From the NCBI GenBank assembly GCA_946480715.1, contig CAMLKK010000012.1, positions 1 through 64,000 on the forward strand: a DNA stretch of 64,000 bases. Reading direction: 5' to 3'. The stretch is from an uncultured Bacteriovorax sp. (GTDB lineage Bacteria; Bdellovibrionota; Bacteriovoracia; Bacteriovoracales; Bacteriovoracaceae). The first letter of the stretch is position 1. The number at the start of each line of letters is the position of its first letter. The translations under genes were made by a program, and so were the position numbers. Positions 46,115 to 54,276 of this stretch are shown here, one piece after another. Under the pieces are notes generated by a model that was given only the letters and a program-made list of their open reading frames with translations, had not been told where the DNA came from and did not search any database.

Positions 46115-46810
46115 TTAGTCGTCCAGGAAATTGACGACACCTGTAGAGAGATCCAAAACAGCACCATAGATTTTCAGTTTGTCTTCGCTTACTAATTTTT
46201 CAATTAAACGGCTTGAGTGCATAAGTTGATTAACTGATGCGCGCACATTCGCCTCGACAGCACGGTTTAATCTTTCTTCGTAAGTAATTTCGCGAAGCTT
46301 AGCGACTGGAAGAATGTATGGCTTAATTCGCCCAACGATGTCGTTGATATTTTCTGTTGAAAACGATTGTGGATTTTCGATGTGATTTAAAGTTGCCGTA
46401 ATCGCTCCACATTGTGTGTGTCCCATGACAAGCACAACTGAAGAACCAAAAGCGTTGGCCGCGAATTCAATGCTTCCGACAAGCGAAGGAGCAACAATAT
46501 TACCCGCAACGCGGATAACGAACATATCACCAATATCTTGATCAAAGATCAGTTCAACTGGAGCGCGTGAATCTGAACAGCAAAGGACGATCGCCTTTGG
46601 ATCTTGTCCGTTTCTTGCGTAGTCTTTTAACTTCAAAAGAGAAGAATCGTTTGAATGTATAGTCGAGCCAGCTAAGAAGCGCTCGTTGCCCTCTTTAAGC
46701 TCTTTAATGATGGCATTTTGCTTTTCATTGATGGTCATAGCAACACCTTTTAGACTTGATAAAAGTCCCGTAAATTCAGGATTAACAGCTGTAATTGTTT
46801 CTAAACTCAT
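46115..46810 (-). CDS. Beta-class carbonic anhydrase
   Basis: Cytoplasmic zinc enzyme hydrating CO2. Zinc ligands and catalytic pair are in LCCSDSRAPVELIFDQDIGD (CxDxR) and GHTQCGAI (HxxC), with RVAGNIV. Roughly 230 residues with an N-terminal extension of about 25 residues before the core. Its end lies 2 bp from the convergent MipA-like stop. Confidence 0.92.
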   Translation of the reverse strand: MSLETITAVNPEFTGLLSSLKGVAMTINEKQNAIIKELKEGNERFLAGSTIHSNDSSLLKLKDYARNGQDPKAIVLCCSDSRAPVELIFDQDIGDMFVIRVAGNIVAPSLVGSIEFAANAFGSSVVLVMGHTQCGAITATLNHIENPQSFSTENINDIVGRIKPYILPVAKLREITYEERLNRAVEANVRASVNQLMHSSRLIEKLVSEDKLKIYGAVLDLSTGVVNFLDD

Positions 46811-46925
46811 AATGCCATCTTTATAGCATAAAGCTCAGTATTCGTACTAACACGCCGCACTTTTTATAGACCGTGCAACTTTACTCTTCTGCTTTAACAC
46901 CATAGAAATGCGAGCGGAGGCCTTC

Positions 46926-47348
46926 ATGAAATCATTCATCAAAATATTTTTAATTTTATGTGCAACGAATGTTTATGTGATTTTTGCGGGGGAAACAGGT
47001 CAGACTGTACTTTATCCGCAATGGATTTATGAATCGGTAACGAAAACATTTCCTGAATTCGTGCAGCCTCTTAGTGGGATCTCTGCCGAAATTATTCTCG
47101 ATCGTCTGGAGTGTACTTCAACAAATGATTACGATGGTGATCAGGCAAAAATTGATGTTCTTTGCTCGGCCCGAAATGTTGCAGGAAAAACAATCACTCG
47201 TGAAGGTCGCGATCTATTTCTTGCGCTTATTAATTCTGGATTTCACCCTGAAATTAAACCAGGTTCGGCAACCATCAAATTAAACGGACTGAGCTGTTTA
47301 GTTTTAGGTGCCGATGTTCCCGAATCATATGAGTGCTTGAGTTACTGA
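46926..47348 (+). CDS. Small exported protein, unknown (140 aa)
   Basis: ATG at 46926 has GGAGG upstream at 5-nt spacing, so the ATG at 46908 is less likely. Signal peptide, then ~115 residues with four Cys (LECTS, LCSARN, SCLVLG, YECLSY), which suggests two disulfides. No family recognised. Its stop abuts the convergent CMD gene. Confidence 0.65.
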   Translation: MKSFIKIFLILCATNVYVIFAGETGQTVLYPQWIYESVTKTFPEFVQPLSGISAEIILDRLECTSTNDYDGDQAKIDVLCSARNVAGKTITREGRDLFLALINSGFHPEIKPGSATIKLNGLSCLVLGADVPESYECLSY

Positions 47349-47825
47349 TTATTTGAGTTCTGCTTTATGCAGTCCAAATAAAGTATCAAGCTCACCAGGC
47401 ATTTTTGGTGAACTGATATTCAGCCTATTCCAAAAATTAATCATACAAATTGTGTACGTGATGTCAGACATTTCTTTCTCGGAAAGATGTGCACTCACCT
47501 TCTTGAAAATTTCATCTGAGATACCATGGCCATTTAATTGGGTGAGCGCTTCCGTCCATTCCAATGCCGCTCTTTCTTTATCAGTAAAAAGCGGAGACTC
47601 GCGCCAGACAGAAATATGATAGACGCGCAGTTCTCGCTCACCGTGGATCTTCGCTTCTTTTACGTGCATGTCCAGACAGAAAGCGCAGCCATTAAGTTGA
47701 GAGGCGCGGATGTCAATGAGATCCATGAGCGTTGGATTTACAGCTGCTCTGTTAAGTTGGCTGAGTTCATACAATTTCTTCTGTTGATCGGCCGAATGTT
47801 TTGAGTAATCGATTCGCATAGACAT
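47349..47825 (-). CDS. Carboxymuconolactone-decarboxylase/AhpD-like protein, ECF41 partner
   Basis: CMD-family protein with the redox AhpD-type motif CAFCLDMH (CxxC and His) in QLNGCAFCLDMHVKEAKIHGE, and a typical helical remainder. ATG at 47825 is preceded by AAGGA and lies downstream of a predicted promoter, which excludes the longer frame to 47888. It is divergent from the ECF41 sigma factor, the standard genomic partner of that sigma group. A peroxidase or related redox role is likely. Confidence 0.88.
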   Translation of the reverse strand: MSMRIDYSKHSADQQKKLYELSQLNRAAVNPTLMDLIDIRASQLNGCAFCLDMHVKEAKIHGERELRVYHISVWRESPLFTDKERAALEWTEALTQLNGHGISDEIFKKVSAHLSEKEMSDITYTICMINFWNRLNISSPKMPGELDTLFGLHKAELK

Positions 47826-47860
47826 AAATGTTCCTTTGTTTTGAATGTTCATGCCACTAA

Positions 47861-47887
47861 GACGAATTCGGCTACCAAAACGTGACA
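47861..47887 (-). promoter_or_regulatory. ECF41-type promoter of the CMD gene
   Basis: On the minus strand: TGTCACG (47887-47881), 16-bp spacer, CGTC (47864-47861). This matches the known ECF41 consensus TGTCAC(A) - CGTC. Initiation near 47855 leaves a leader of about 30 nt with AAGGA. Confidence 0.85.
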
Positions 47888-47898
47888 AAATTCCGACT

Positions 47899-47925
47899 TG
47901 TCACGTTTTCTTTGTTAAAATCGTC
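47899..47925 (+). promoter_or_regulatory. ECF41-type promoter of the sigma gene
   Basis: On the plus strand: TGTCACG (47899-47905), 16-bp spacer, CGTC (47922-47925), identical in motif and spacing to the divergent promoter. Initiation would fall at or just before the ATG at 47934. Confidence 0.82.
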
Positions 47926-47933
47926 TTAAGGAT

Positions 47934-48848
47934 ATGAAGACATATTTAAACAATTGGGAAACCTCTTTCATTACTCACAGGCCTTATTTAGTGTCATTTG
48001 CTTACCGCATGACGGGAAGTCTGGCCGAAGCTGAAGAACTTGTTCAAGAAACATTTATTTCGTGTGCTGAAGTAAACCCTGACGAGATCATCAATCACAA
48101 ATCTTTCCTTACTAAAGTTTGTTCAAATAAAAGTCTGGATCATTTAAAGTCAGCCTATAAACGTCGCGAAACATATGTTGGTACTTGGCTTCCCGATGCA
48201 ATCCCAGATTCATTTCATAAATTTGAAAATACTCTTGAATTGAGTGAAAGTTTAAAAACGACATTTCTGCTTTTAATAGAAAAACTCTCTCCAGAAGAAC
48301 GTGTTGTTTATATTCTCAATGAAGTTTTCGAATATTCATTTTCTGAAATTGCAGAATTTTTAAACAAATCTATTGAAGCTCTTCGCAAGATTGCTCAGCG
48401 TGCACGAACCGCTGTCGCCTCTGAGAAAATAAAATATGATTCGTCTTCTGCCCTCGCTCAAAATCTCATTGTAGATTTTTTTGAAATTGTAAAACGTCAG
48501 GATAAAACATCGCTGATGAAACTTCTGGCAGACGATTCAGAATTCTGGTCAGATGGTGGCGGTAAAGTGACTGCCGTTAAAGTGGTGATGAAAGACATCG
48601 AACAAATCGTCCGCTTTTTTACTTCAGATGTGATCTCTGGAATCTATAACAGCGATAAACTTAAAATCGAGAGTGGATTGGTGAATTCTTTACCGGGTTT
48701 AATGATCTCCCGACAGTTGGAAAACGGTTCGTGGATTTTCGACACCATCATGAGTTTTGAAGTTAAGGACGGTAAGATCGCGAAAATATATTCGCAAAGA
48801 AATCCTGACAAATTAAATGCGCTTATCGGTGTTTCTACAACTATCTAA
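47934..48848 (+). CDS. ECF41-group RNA polymerase sigma factor with SnoaL-like C-terminal domain
   Basis: Extracytoplasmic-function sigma factor: region 2 at HRPYLVSFAYRMTGSLAEAEELVQETF, region 4 at LSPEERVVYILNEVFEYSFSEIAEFLNKSIEALRKIAQRAR. The ~120-residue C-terminal extension is the SnoaL-like regulatory domain. All three ECF41 hallmarks are present: WLPDAIP (about 85-91) in the linker, DGGGK (207-211) and NPDKL (290-294). The C-terminal domain controls activity in this group in place of an anti-sigma factor. Twin ECF41-type promoters upstream suggest autoregulation. Start 47934; AAGGA sits only 1 nt away. Confidence 0.93.
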   Translation: MKTYLNNWETSFITHRPYLVSFAYRMTGSLAEAEELVQETFISCAEVNPDEIINHKSFLTKVCSNKSLDHLKSAYKRRETYVGTWLPDAIPDSFHKFENTLELSESLKTTFLLLIEKLSPEERVVYILNEVFEYSFSEIAEFLNKSIEALRKIAQRARTAVASEKIKYDSSSALAQNLIVDFFEIVKRQDKTSLMKLLADDSEFWSDGGGKVTAVKVVMKDIEQIVRFFTSDVISGIYNSDKLKIESGLVNSLPGLMISRQLENGSWIFDTIMSFEVKDGKIAKIYSQRNPDKLNALIGVSTTI

Positions 48849-48959
48849 CAACTAATAATCATCTCCTCATTGTCTAATTTCTATCATGTTTTCTTTAAAA
48901 AAGAGGCGTAGACTTACAGTTAGAGGCCACTCTGACCTCCTTTTTATCAAGGAAATGTT

Positions 48960-49274
48960 ATGAAAATCTCTAGTTCTTTTCTCCATCTCGAACACACTCC
49001 CGCTCTCGATGAAAAAATCCAGGAAGCTTCAGGAAAACTTGCAAAGTATTTTGAAGATCAAGGATCTGTAAAATGGTTTTGCTACGTCAAAAACAATGAA
49101 CACGTCGTCGAAATCAATGTGCTCTCTCATCACACTGATTATCACGCTCACGCAAGTTCAAACAACATGTACGACAGTATTAACCAGGCGATTGCAAAAA
49201 TTAAAAAACAAGCGCTCAAACAAAAAGGAAAATACAACAAACTTCACCGCGGAAAATTAGAAATCGCGGCTTAA
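48960..49274 (+). CDS. hpf: Ribosome hibernation factor (HPF/RaiA, short form)
   Basis: 104 aa, one beta-alpha-beta-beta-beta-alpha domain of the sigma-54 modulation/S30AE family. It has LEHTPALDEKIQEASGKLAKYF, VEINVLSHHTDYHAHASSNNMYDSINQAIAKIKKQALKQKGK, the conserved double helix with basic face. Binds the decoding centre of idle 70S ribosomes. There is no long C-terminal domain. AAGGA before the ATG; 4-bp overlap with the convergent MazG-like gene. Confidence 0.9.
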   Translation: MKISSSFLHLEHTPALDEKIQEASGKLAKYFEDQGSVKWFCYVKNNEHVVEINVLSHHTDYHAHASSNNMYDSINQAIAKIKKQALKQKGKYNKLHRGKLEIAA

Positions 49275-49624
49275 TACTCATCATACTTTTTAGAACTACC
49301 CTGCGATTTGTTCGCAGGGTACTTTGACTCATTAAGGGCCATCTTTTCAATCATGGCCTTTTCGAGATTGACATTAAGTTTTGAGGCCATCAACAAGACA
49401 TAATAAGTTATGTCCGCCAATTCCTGCTCAACATGTTTCATTTTGCTTTCATCTAAGCTTTTTGATTCTTCCTCACCCATCCATTGAAAAATTTCCAACA
49501 ACTCAGAGGCCTCAACACTTAAGGCCATGCTGAGATTTTTTGGAGAATGGAACTGGTCCCACTCCCTCTTAGTCACAAAGTCTTGAATCATTAAGTTGAT
49601 TTTAGCGTAGTCAAAAGTCGGCAT
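49271..49624 (-). CDS. MazG-like nucleotide pyrophosphohydrolase
   Basis: All-alpha NTP pyrophosphatase of the single-domain RS21-C6/MazG-like group (117 aa). The metal-binding helices are visible: SVEASELLEIFQWM (ExxE type) and EQELADITYYVLLMASKLNV (ExxD). House-cleaning of non-canonical nucleotides is the likely role. Its end overlaps the hpf stop by 4 bp. Confidence 0.87.
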   Translation of the reverse strand: MPTFDYAKINLMIQDFVTKREWDQFHSPKNLSMALSVEASELLEIFQWMGEEESKSLDESKMKHVEQELADITYYVLLMASKLNVNLEKAMIEKMALNESKYPANKSQGSSKKYDEY

Positions 49625-49686
49625 ATAGGAACCTCTTGCAGGCGATTTAAGCTTATTTTTACTAATAAGTTTGCTATTGTCTAACC

Positions 49687-50550
49687 ATGAATAAAAAAGC
49701 TGGTCTCCACCCCCAAAATAAACATAAAAACGGTTATGACTTTCCCTTGTTGGTTTCGAAGTACCCGGCCCTCAAACCATTCGTCGTTCAAAAACCTGAT
49801 GGTGAGCAATCAATCGATTTCTCTAATCCGAAGGGAGTGATCGCCTTAAATGCGGCCCTACTAAAAACCTATTACAAGATCGATCACTGGCAAATCCCTG
49901 AAGGCTACCTGTGCCCACCAATACCTGGCCGAGCCGATTACATTCACCACATCGCCGAACTCATCAAAGGTTCCAACACACTTTCCTTGCTGGACATCGG
50001 CATAGGCGCCAACTGCATATATCCCCTCATTGCTCATTCTGAGTATGGATGGAAAGCCGTTGGGTCAGACATCGATGAAAAGGCCCTGGCCAACGCTCAG
50101 GCCATTATTGATCAAAATAAATTAAACAACGACATCTCACTTCGTTTGCAAAAAAAAGAAAATCACATTTTTGACGGAATTATAAGACCAGATGATTTTT
50201 TTCATTTCACAGTCTGCAATCCTCCCTTTCACGGCTCTGCTGAAGATGCAGCTTTTCAATCCAACAGAAAAAATCGCAATCTAGGGACAAAAAAAGGAAA
50301 TCTTAATTTCGGCGGATCTTCAAAAGAACTTTGGTGTGAAGGTGGTGAAGTTGGATTCATCACAAAGATGATTCAAGAAAGTGTAAATTACAAAAAAAAT
50401 GTCGATTGGTTTACAACTTTAGTTTCTCGTCATGAAAGCATGCCTTTCCTTCTAGAAGAGCTCAAAAAGTGCGGAATAAACAATGTCCGCACACTTGATA
50501 TGCAACAAGGACAAAAGAAAAGCAGAATTCTCGCTTGGAAATTTTTTTAA
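49687..50550 (+). CDS. rlmF: 23S rRNA (adenine-1618-N6) methyltransferase RlmF
   Basis: N6-adenine methyltransferase acting on 23S rRNA. The N-terminal GLHPQNKHKNGYDFPLLVSKYPALKPFV and IPEGYLCPPIPGRADYIHHIAEL blocks are family signatures. SAM motif I is LLDIGIGANCIYPLI; motif IV is the NPPF of VCNPPFHGSAEDA. About 287 aa, near the family length. The adjacent VOC gene starts 15 bp downstream and may be co-transcribed. Confidence 0.92.
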   Translation: MNKKAGLHPQNKHKNGYDFPLLVSKYPALKPFVVQKPDGEQSIDFSNPKGVIALNAALLKTYYKIDHWQIPEGYLCPPIPGRADYIHHIAELIKGSNTLSLLDIGIGANCIYPLIAHSEYGWKAVGSDIDEKALANAQAIIDQNKLNNDISLRLQKKENHIFDGIIRPDDFFHFTVCNPPFHGSAEDAAFQSNRKNRNLGTKKGNLNFGGSSKELWCEGGEVGFITKMIQESVNYKKNVDWFTTLVSRHESMPFLLEELKKCGINNVRTLDMQQGQKKSRILAWKFF

Positions 50551-50565
50551 AGAAGGAGTTTTAAT

Positions 50566-50952
50566 ATGATCGATCACATTGGCATCAACATTTCTAATCC
50601 CGCAAAGAGTAAATCATTTTACGAGAAGGCCTTAGCTCCTATTGGCTATCAACTCATCTACACCGTTCCACCTGAGTACACTGGAGGAAAGGCAGTTATG
50701 GGATTTGGAGAACCACCTAAACCTGATTTTTGGATTACTGAAGGGACACCAAATAATCCTGCAAACCATATCGCCTTTAGAGTGAACTCACGCAAGCAGG
50801 TTGATGACTTTTATAAAGCCGCTATGGAAGCTGGCGGTCGTGATAACGGCGCTCCAGGGCTTCGTCCTCACTATCACCCGAATTATTATGGCGCCTTCGT
50901 GTTAGATCCAGATGGGCACAACATCGAAGCCGTTTGTCACAATCCGGAATAA
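50566..50952 (+). CDS. VOC-family (glyoxalase-fold) protein
   Basis: 128 aa with two beta-alpha-beta-beta-beta modules: IDHIGINISNPAKSKSFYEKALAPIGY and NHIAFRVNSRKQVDDFYKAAMEAGG, ending in GAFVLDPDGHNIEAVCH. Metal ligands His near the start and in HIAF, and Glu near the end are in place. Substrate unknown. AAGGAG upstream. Its stop abuts the convergent LRR gene. Confidence 0.88.
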   Translation: MIDHIGINISNPAKSKSFYEKALAPIGYQLIYTVPPEYTGGKAVMGFGEPPKPDFWITEGTPNNPANHIAFRVNSRKQVDDFYKAAMEAGGRDNGAPGLRPHYHPNYYGAFVLDPDGHNIEAVCHNPE

Positions 50953-52068
50953 TTAATCAAATTTTGCGTTTGATCCTAATTGATCTACCAGCATCTTTTT
51001 AGTGCTGTCAGAAAAGACATTACCCTTGAAATACACCAGAGCATTTTTTGAAAATCGCCCAGCTTGAAAAAGTTTGGGCGGTATTGAGCTAATTTGGTTA
51101 TAGCGAAGATCAACATCTTGCAATTGGTTCAGACCCAGAAAAAAGTTTTCTGAGAGTGTGTTGAGATAGTTATTAAAGAAAGAGATTCGTCTCAATGAAT
51201 TCACCCCTGTTAGAAGATTATCATCTACAACAAACAATTGATTAATGCTCACATCTAACTCTTGTAATTGGGTCATCCCCTTTAGCATATCTGCAGGAAG
51301 TGATGAAAGTTGATTAAAACTCAAATCAAGAACTTTGAGAGCTTTTTGATTTACAAAAATCTTTTCCGGTAAATTTCCTAAAACATTTCGCTGTAACGAA
51401 AGTTCCTGAAGATTTTTTTGGTTTATAAAAATATCGGCTTCAATGGAAAACATCTGGTTATTACTTAGGTTGAGTTCAACCAGCTGATTCAGCTTTGAAA
51501 AAATTGAATCAGGAAGATATGAAATCCGGTTTGAGCTCAAATTTAAAATAGTCAGAGATGGGAGGGAATCAAAAACTCCAATAGGTACGTTTTCAATTTG
51601 ATTCATACTCAAATCCAAAACTTGAAGTTTCATAAGAGGAGAAAAAATATCTGCTGAATTTAAATTTAAACTATTCGATTTCAAACTCAGAACTTTTAAT
51701 TGAGGCAGATATCTGAAATCTTCTGAACTCAAAAGACTGAACTGGTTATCATCTAAACTCAACGTCTTTAGCGACTGTAGATCACTAAAAAGATCTGTTG
51801 GTACTGAAGATAATTGATTTGACGAGAGATTCAATCCTATAAGGGAATCGAGGTCGTCTAGGTCGCCATCCTTTAAGTTTTCAATGCCCAGGTTTGAGAG
51901 ATCTAGAGTCTCGTCGTATTTTTTTAGGAGCGAAGAATTAATCTTATTGCAGGATTTTTTCAGCGCTTTTTCCAGAGCACTTCTCACTGCAGGCGTCCGC
52001 TCACAGACCTCAGTGGCATGCACTGCTGTTGAGAGCATCACAAGAATAGAGAGATAGAATAACTTCAT
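50953..52068 (-). CDS. Exported leucine-rich-repeat protein
   Basis: Signal peptide, then a Cys-containing cap (CERTPAVRSALEKALKKSC) and about eleven 24-residue leucine-rich repeats with consensus LxxLxLSxNQLxxLPxxxFxxL, reaching residue ~355, then a short C-terminal cap. ATG at 52068 gives the signal peptide; the longer frame to 52185 does not. The repeats would form a solenoid suited to protein binding outside the cell. Prey or host contact is possible but unproven. Confidence 0.88.
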   Translation of the reverse strand: MKLFYLSILVMLSTAVHATEVCERTPAVRSALEKALKKSCNKINSSLLKKYDETLDLSNLGIENLKDGDLDDLDSLIGLNLSSNQLSSVPTDLFSDLQSLKTLSLDDNQFSLLSSEDFRYLPQLKVLSLKSNSLNLNSADIFSPLMKLQVLDLSMNQIENVPIGVFDSLPSLTILNLSSNRISYLPDSIFSKLNQLVELNLSNNQMFSIEADIFINQKNLQELSLQRNVLGNLPEKIFVNQKALKVLDLSFNQLSSLPADMLKGMTQLQELDVSINQLFVVDDNLLTGVNSLRRISFFNNYLNTLSENFFLGLNQLQDVDLRYNQISSIPPKLFQAGRFSKNALVYFKGNVFSDSTKKMLVDQLGSNAKFD

Positions 52069-52251
52069 TCTTTGAGTGTAAGCGGGCCTGAGCTTTCTTT
52101 CAAATGACAGGGCAATCAATGGAGTTATCCGATCAAAATGGTCATAATTGTCTAGTTTTTTGACGGCCATACGTAATACTTTCAAGGGCCATCAATACAT
52201 TGGAAAGATGAGCTACCATCAGCTCACACACAACTTTCTTGAGGAGCGTTT

Positions 52252-52584
52252 ATGAAGAAACTATTTTTAGGTCTACTGGTTCTTTGCTCAACAACTTCAT
52301 TTGCTGGAACGTATGAAGCAAAAATGGAATTGCTACAAGCAAGGGCGTTGATCGATTCGGCCCTTCGTAAATTGGATGCAGACGAATTTGTACTTGCTTC
52401 AAGAGTCGTTAAGAACGCAGCTTTTGTTTGCCGTGAGACTGCTACAACAAATGAAGTTCTTGAGGCCATTGTTTCTTCTAAAAAAGAAGTCAATGCAAGA
52501 TGTGATGGTCGTTGCGAAGTTATTATGCTTTTTGAACAAGTGAATTCTTACGATTGTAAAATTACGGCTAAAGGTATCAGATAA
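52252..52584 (+). CDS. Small exported protein, unknown (110 aa)
   Basis: Signal peptide (MKKLFLGLLVLCSTTSFA) then about 92 residues, mostly helical, with Cys at VCRE, RCDGRC and YDCK. Possible disulfides. No family recognised. GAGG upstream and a strong intrinsic terminator after the stop indicate a stand-alone transcript. Confidence 0.72.
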   Translation: MKKLFLGLLVLCSTTSFAGTYEAKMELLQARALIDSALRKLDADEFVLASRVVKNAAFVCRETATTNEVLEAIVSSKKEVNARCDGRCEVIMLFEQVNSYDCKITAKGIR

Positions 52585-52591
52585 TTTTCAG

Positions 52592-52622
52592 AACCGCCGG
52601 TCGTTATGGCCGGCGGTTTTTT
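52592..52622 (+). terminator. Intrinsic terminator shared with the end of the LysR gene
   Basis: AACCGCCGG / CCGGCGGTT, 9 perfect pairs, 9-nt loop, then T6. It serves the plus-strand exported protein; the loop contains the stop codon of the minus-strand LysR gene (52604-52606). Confidence 0.9.
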
Positions 52623-53458
52623 AATTCTCTTTGCAATTCTGTATAGAGTGAATTGAGAACCTCACTTGAATCGCCACTTCTTCGTTCAAGATAAAATTCT
52701 ACTTGCCCCAATTTTTTTGTTTTTGACATAAGTTTATCAGTTGTCATGAGGTCTTTAGGAATACCAAACGAACTACGCAATGTAATTCCTAATCCCGCTC
52801 TCACGGCAGACCAAACAGCGGAGAGACTTGCTGATGTAAAGGTAATTTCAAACGGTATGCCCGCTTCTTTTAAATTCTTAATCGCCTGCTCTCGAAATAA
52901 ACAAGGCCCATCAAAGAGAATCAAGTTAATTGGACCATTGTTGGTTTTATCAAACTTGGAGCCAACCCATAACATAGGAACTGTGATACGATCCTTGGAT
53001 GGCCTGTTTATTTTCCTAGCTAATAAAACGAGTCCAAGCTTTTTTTCTTTGAAATGCTTTTCGAGTAGATAGTTTCTATCTACACATACATTGATCCGAA
53101 CATTCGGATGTTTAACTTTAAATTGATTAAGAACTGGCAAGAGCCATTCATCTGCTAAATCCTGTGTAAGACCTAGCGTCACTTCACCTTTCAATTGTGT
53201 GCGCACATTATTCAGAGCTACGTCGTTCAGCTGAATAATTTTCTGAGCATAATGCAAAAGGTTTTTACCAGCGCCACTCAAAACCATTCGCCTGCCACTT
53301 TTCGTAAAAAGCGGACAACCTAGCTGATCTTCAAGACGTTTTAATTGTAATGATACCGCAGCTTGAGTTCTTCCCACCTTGTCAGCGGTTAAAGCTAGGC
53401 TTCCTAGCTTGTTAAAGAGGATGAATGATCTCAATGAATTGATGTCTAAGTTTTCCAT
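52604..53458 (-). CDS. LysR-family transcriptional regulator
   Basis: N-terminal winged HTH: LDINSLRSFILFNKLGSLALTADKVGRTQAAVSLQLKRLEDQLGCPLFTKSGRRMVLSGAG, the standard LysR block, then an effector-binding domain beginning KGEVTLGLTQDLADEWLLPVLNQF. 284 aa, normal. Divergent from the cupin-CMD pair, which is its probable target. The effector is not predictable. Confidence 0.92.
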   Translation of the reverse strand: MENLDINSLRSFILFNKLGSLALTADKVGRTQAAVSLQLKRLEDQLGCPLFTKSGRRMVLSGAGKNLLHYAQKIIQLNDVALNNVRTQLKGEVTLGLTQDLADEWLLPVLNQFKVKHPNVRINVCVDRNYLLEKHFKEKKLGLVLLARKINRPSKDRITVPMLWVGSKFDKTNNGPINLILFDGPCLFREQAIKNLKEAGIPFEITFTSASLSAVWSAVRAGLGITLRSSFGIPKDLMTTDKLMSKTKKLGQVEFYLERRSGDSSEVLNSLYTELQRELKNRRP

Positions 53459-53466
53459 TGTTAAAT

Positions 53467-53492
53467 TATATTTAAGTATTTAGTAAAATATA
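53467..53492. promoter_or_regulatory. Possible LysR site in the lysR / cupin divergent region
   Basis: TATATTT and AAATATA arms separated by 12 bp, close to the lysR start. The placement suits a LysR operator. Because the whole region is AT-rich, chance is a real possibility. Confidence 0.3.
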
Positions 53493-53557
53493 TAAAATTG
53501 TTTATTTTTTTGTTCCTGATAAATTCTTAACATCTTTCAAATTTACTGAGGAGTTTT

Positions 53558-53959
53558 ATGAGCAAAATATACTTTTTTATTTTAGGAGTTTTTATGTTTG
53601 TAGATTTAAGTGCAAAAGAGCTACCTTTTACTAAAAGTGATTTAGCGAAATGGCCAATCACCAAAAACATCAATTATGTTGATGTAAAAAAAATAGATTT
53701 CAGTGAAGGATTCCAAGGTGGCATTCACCATCACCCCTGCCCGGTTATGGGCTATATTGTGAGTGGGACGATTGACTATCAAATTGAAGGCGAAGATCTC
53801 AAAACTCTAAAGGCCGGAGACGTGTTTTATGAGCCAGCCAATAAAACTATAACGAAGTTTGATAATGCTTCCCCAACTGAATCGGCGACTTTCCTCGCGT
53901 TTTATCTTGCAGATGAATCAGACAAGACTCTTATTGAGATGAAAGCATGGAAGAAATAG
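53558..53959 (+). CDS. Cupin-domain protein, possibly exported
   Basis: Single cupin_2 barrel of about 110 residues after a hydrophobic N-terminus that looks like a signal peptide (residues 1-19). Metal-ligand region GGIHHHPCPVMGYIVSGTIDYQIEGED and the second motif KAGDVFYEPANKTITKF. GAGG upstream. It overlaps the CMD gene by 13 bp; cupin plus CMD pairs are common and point to redox or aromatic-substrate metabolism, unassigned here. Confidence 0.83.
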   Translation: MSKIYFFILGVFMFVDLSAKELPFTKSDLAKWPITKNINYVDVKKIDFSEGFQGGIHHHPCPVMGYIVSGTIDYQIEGEDLKTLKAGDVFYEPANKTITKFDNASPTESATFLAFYLADESDKTLIEMKAWKK

Positions 53960-54276
53960 AAAAGGCGCTGGAGAAATATAAAATCCTTGCACCAAAGTTT
54001 TCTGATCTCACTCAAAATGTTCTTTTCCGAGACGTTTGGGAGAGATCAGAATTATGTAAGCGCGACAGAAGTCTAATTACTCTTGCAGCCCTTATCTCAA
54101 TGAATCGCACTGAACAACTGGATTTTCATATTGAGCGAGGCCTGCAAAATGGAATCACATATGAAGAACTCATTGAGATGATCACTCACCTGGCATTTTA
54201 TTCAGGATGGCCAACCGCTGATTCTGCATTGAAAAGACTTTCAAACCAAACTGGCTTGCTGTCTAGAAATTCGTGA
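53947..54276 (+). CDS. Carboxymuconolactone-decarboxylase-family protein
   Basis: 109 aa, CMD helical fold: VFRDVWERSELCKRDRSLITLAALISMNRTEQLDFHIERGLQNGITYEELIEMITHLAFYSGWPTADSAL. No CxxC, so it belongs to the decarboxylase-like rather than AhpD-like branch. It is coupled to the cupin (13-bp overlap). Its 3' end overlaps the convergent GFA gene by 79 bp, an unusually long antisense overlap. Confidence 0.85.
   Translation: MEEIEKALEKYKILAPKFSDLTQNVLFRDVWERSELCKRDRSLITLAALISMNRTEQLDFHIERGLQNGITYEELIEMITHLAFYSGWPTADSALKRLSNQTGLLSRNS

Noticed and set aside
47826..47888. Longer N-terminus for the CMD gene (start at 47888)
   Set aside because: The ECF41 promoter for this gene lies within that stretch, so it cannot be fully transcribed; the ATG at 47825 has AAGGA.
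48905..48955. GAGG / CCTC hairpin before hpf as a terminator or thermosensor
   Set aside because: Only four pairs with a nine-base loop; not stable enough to support a call.
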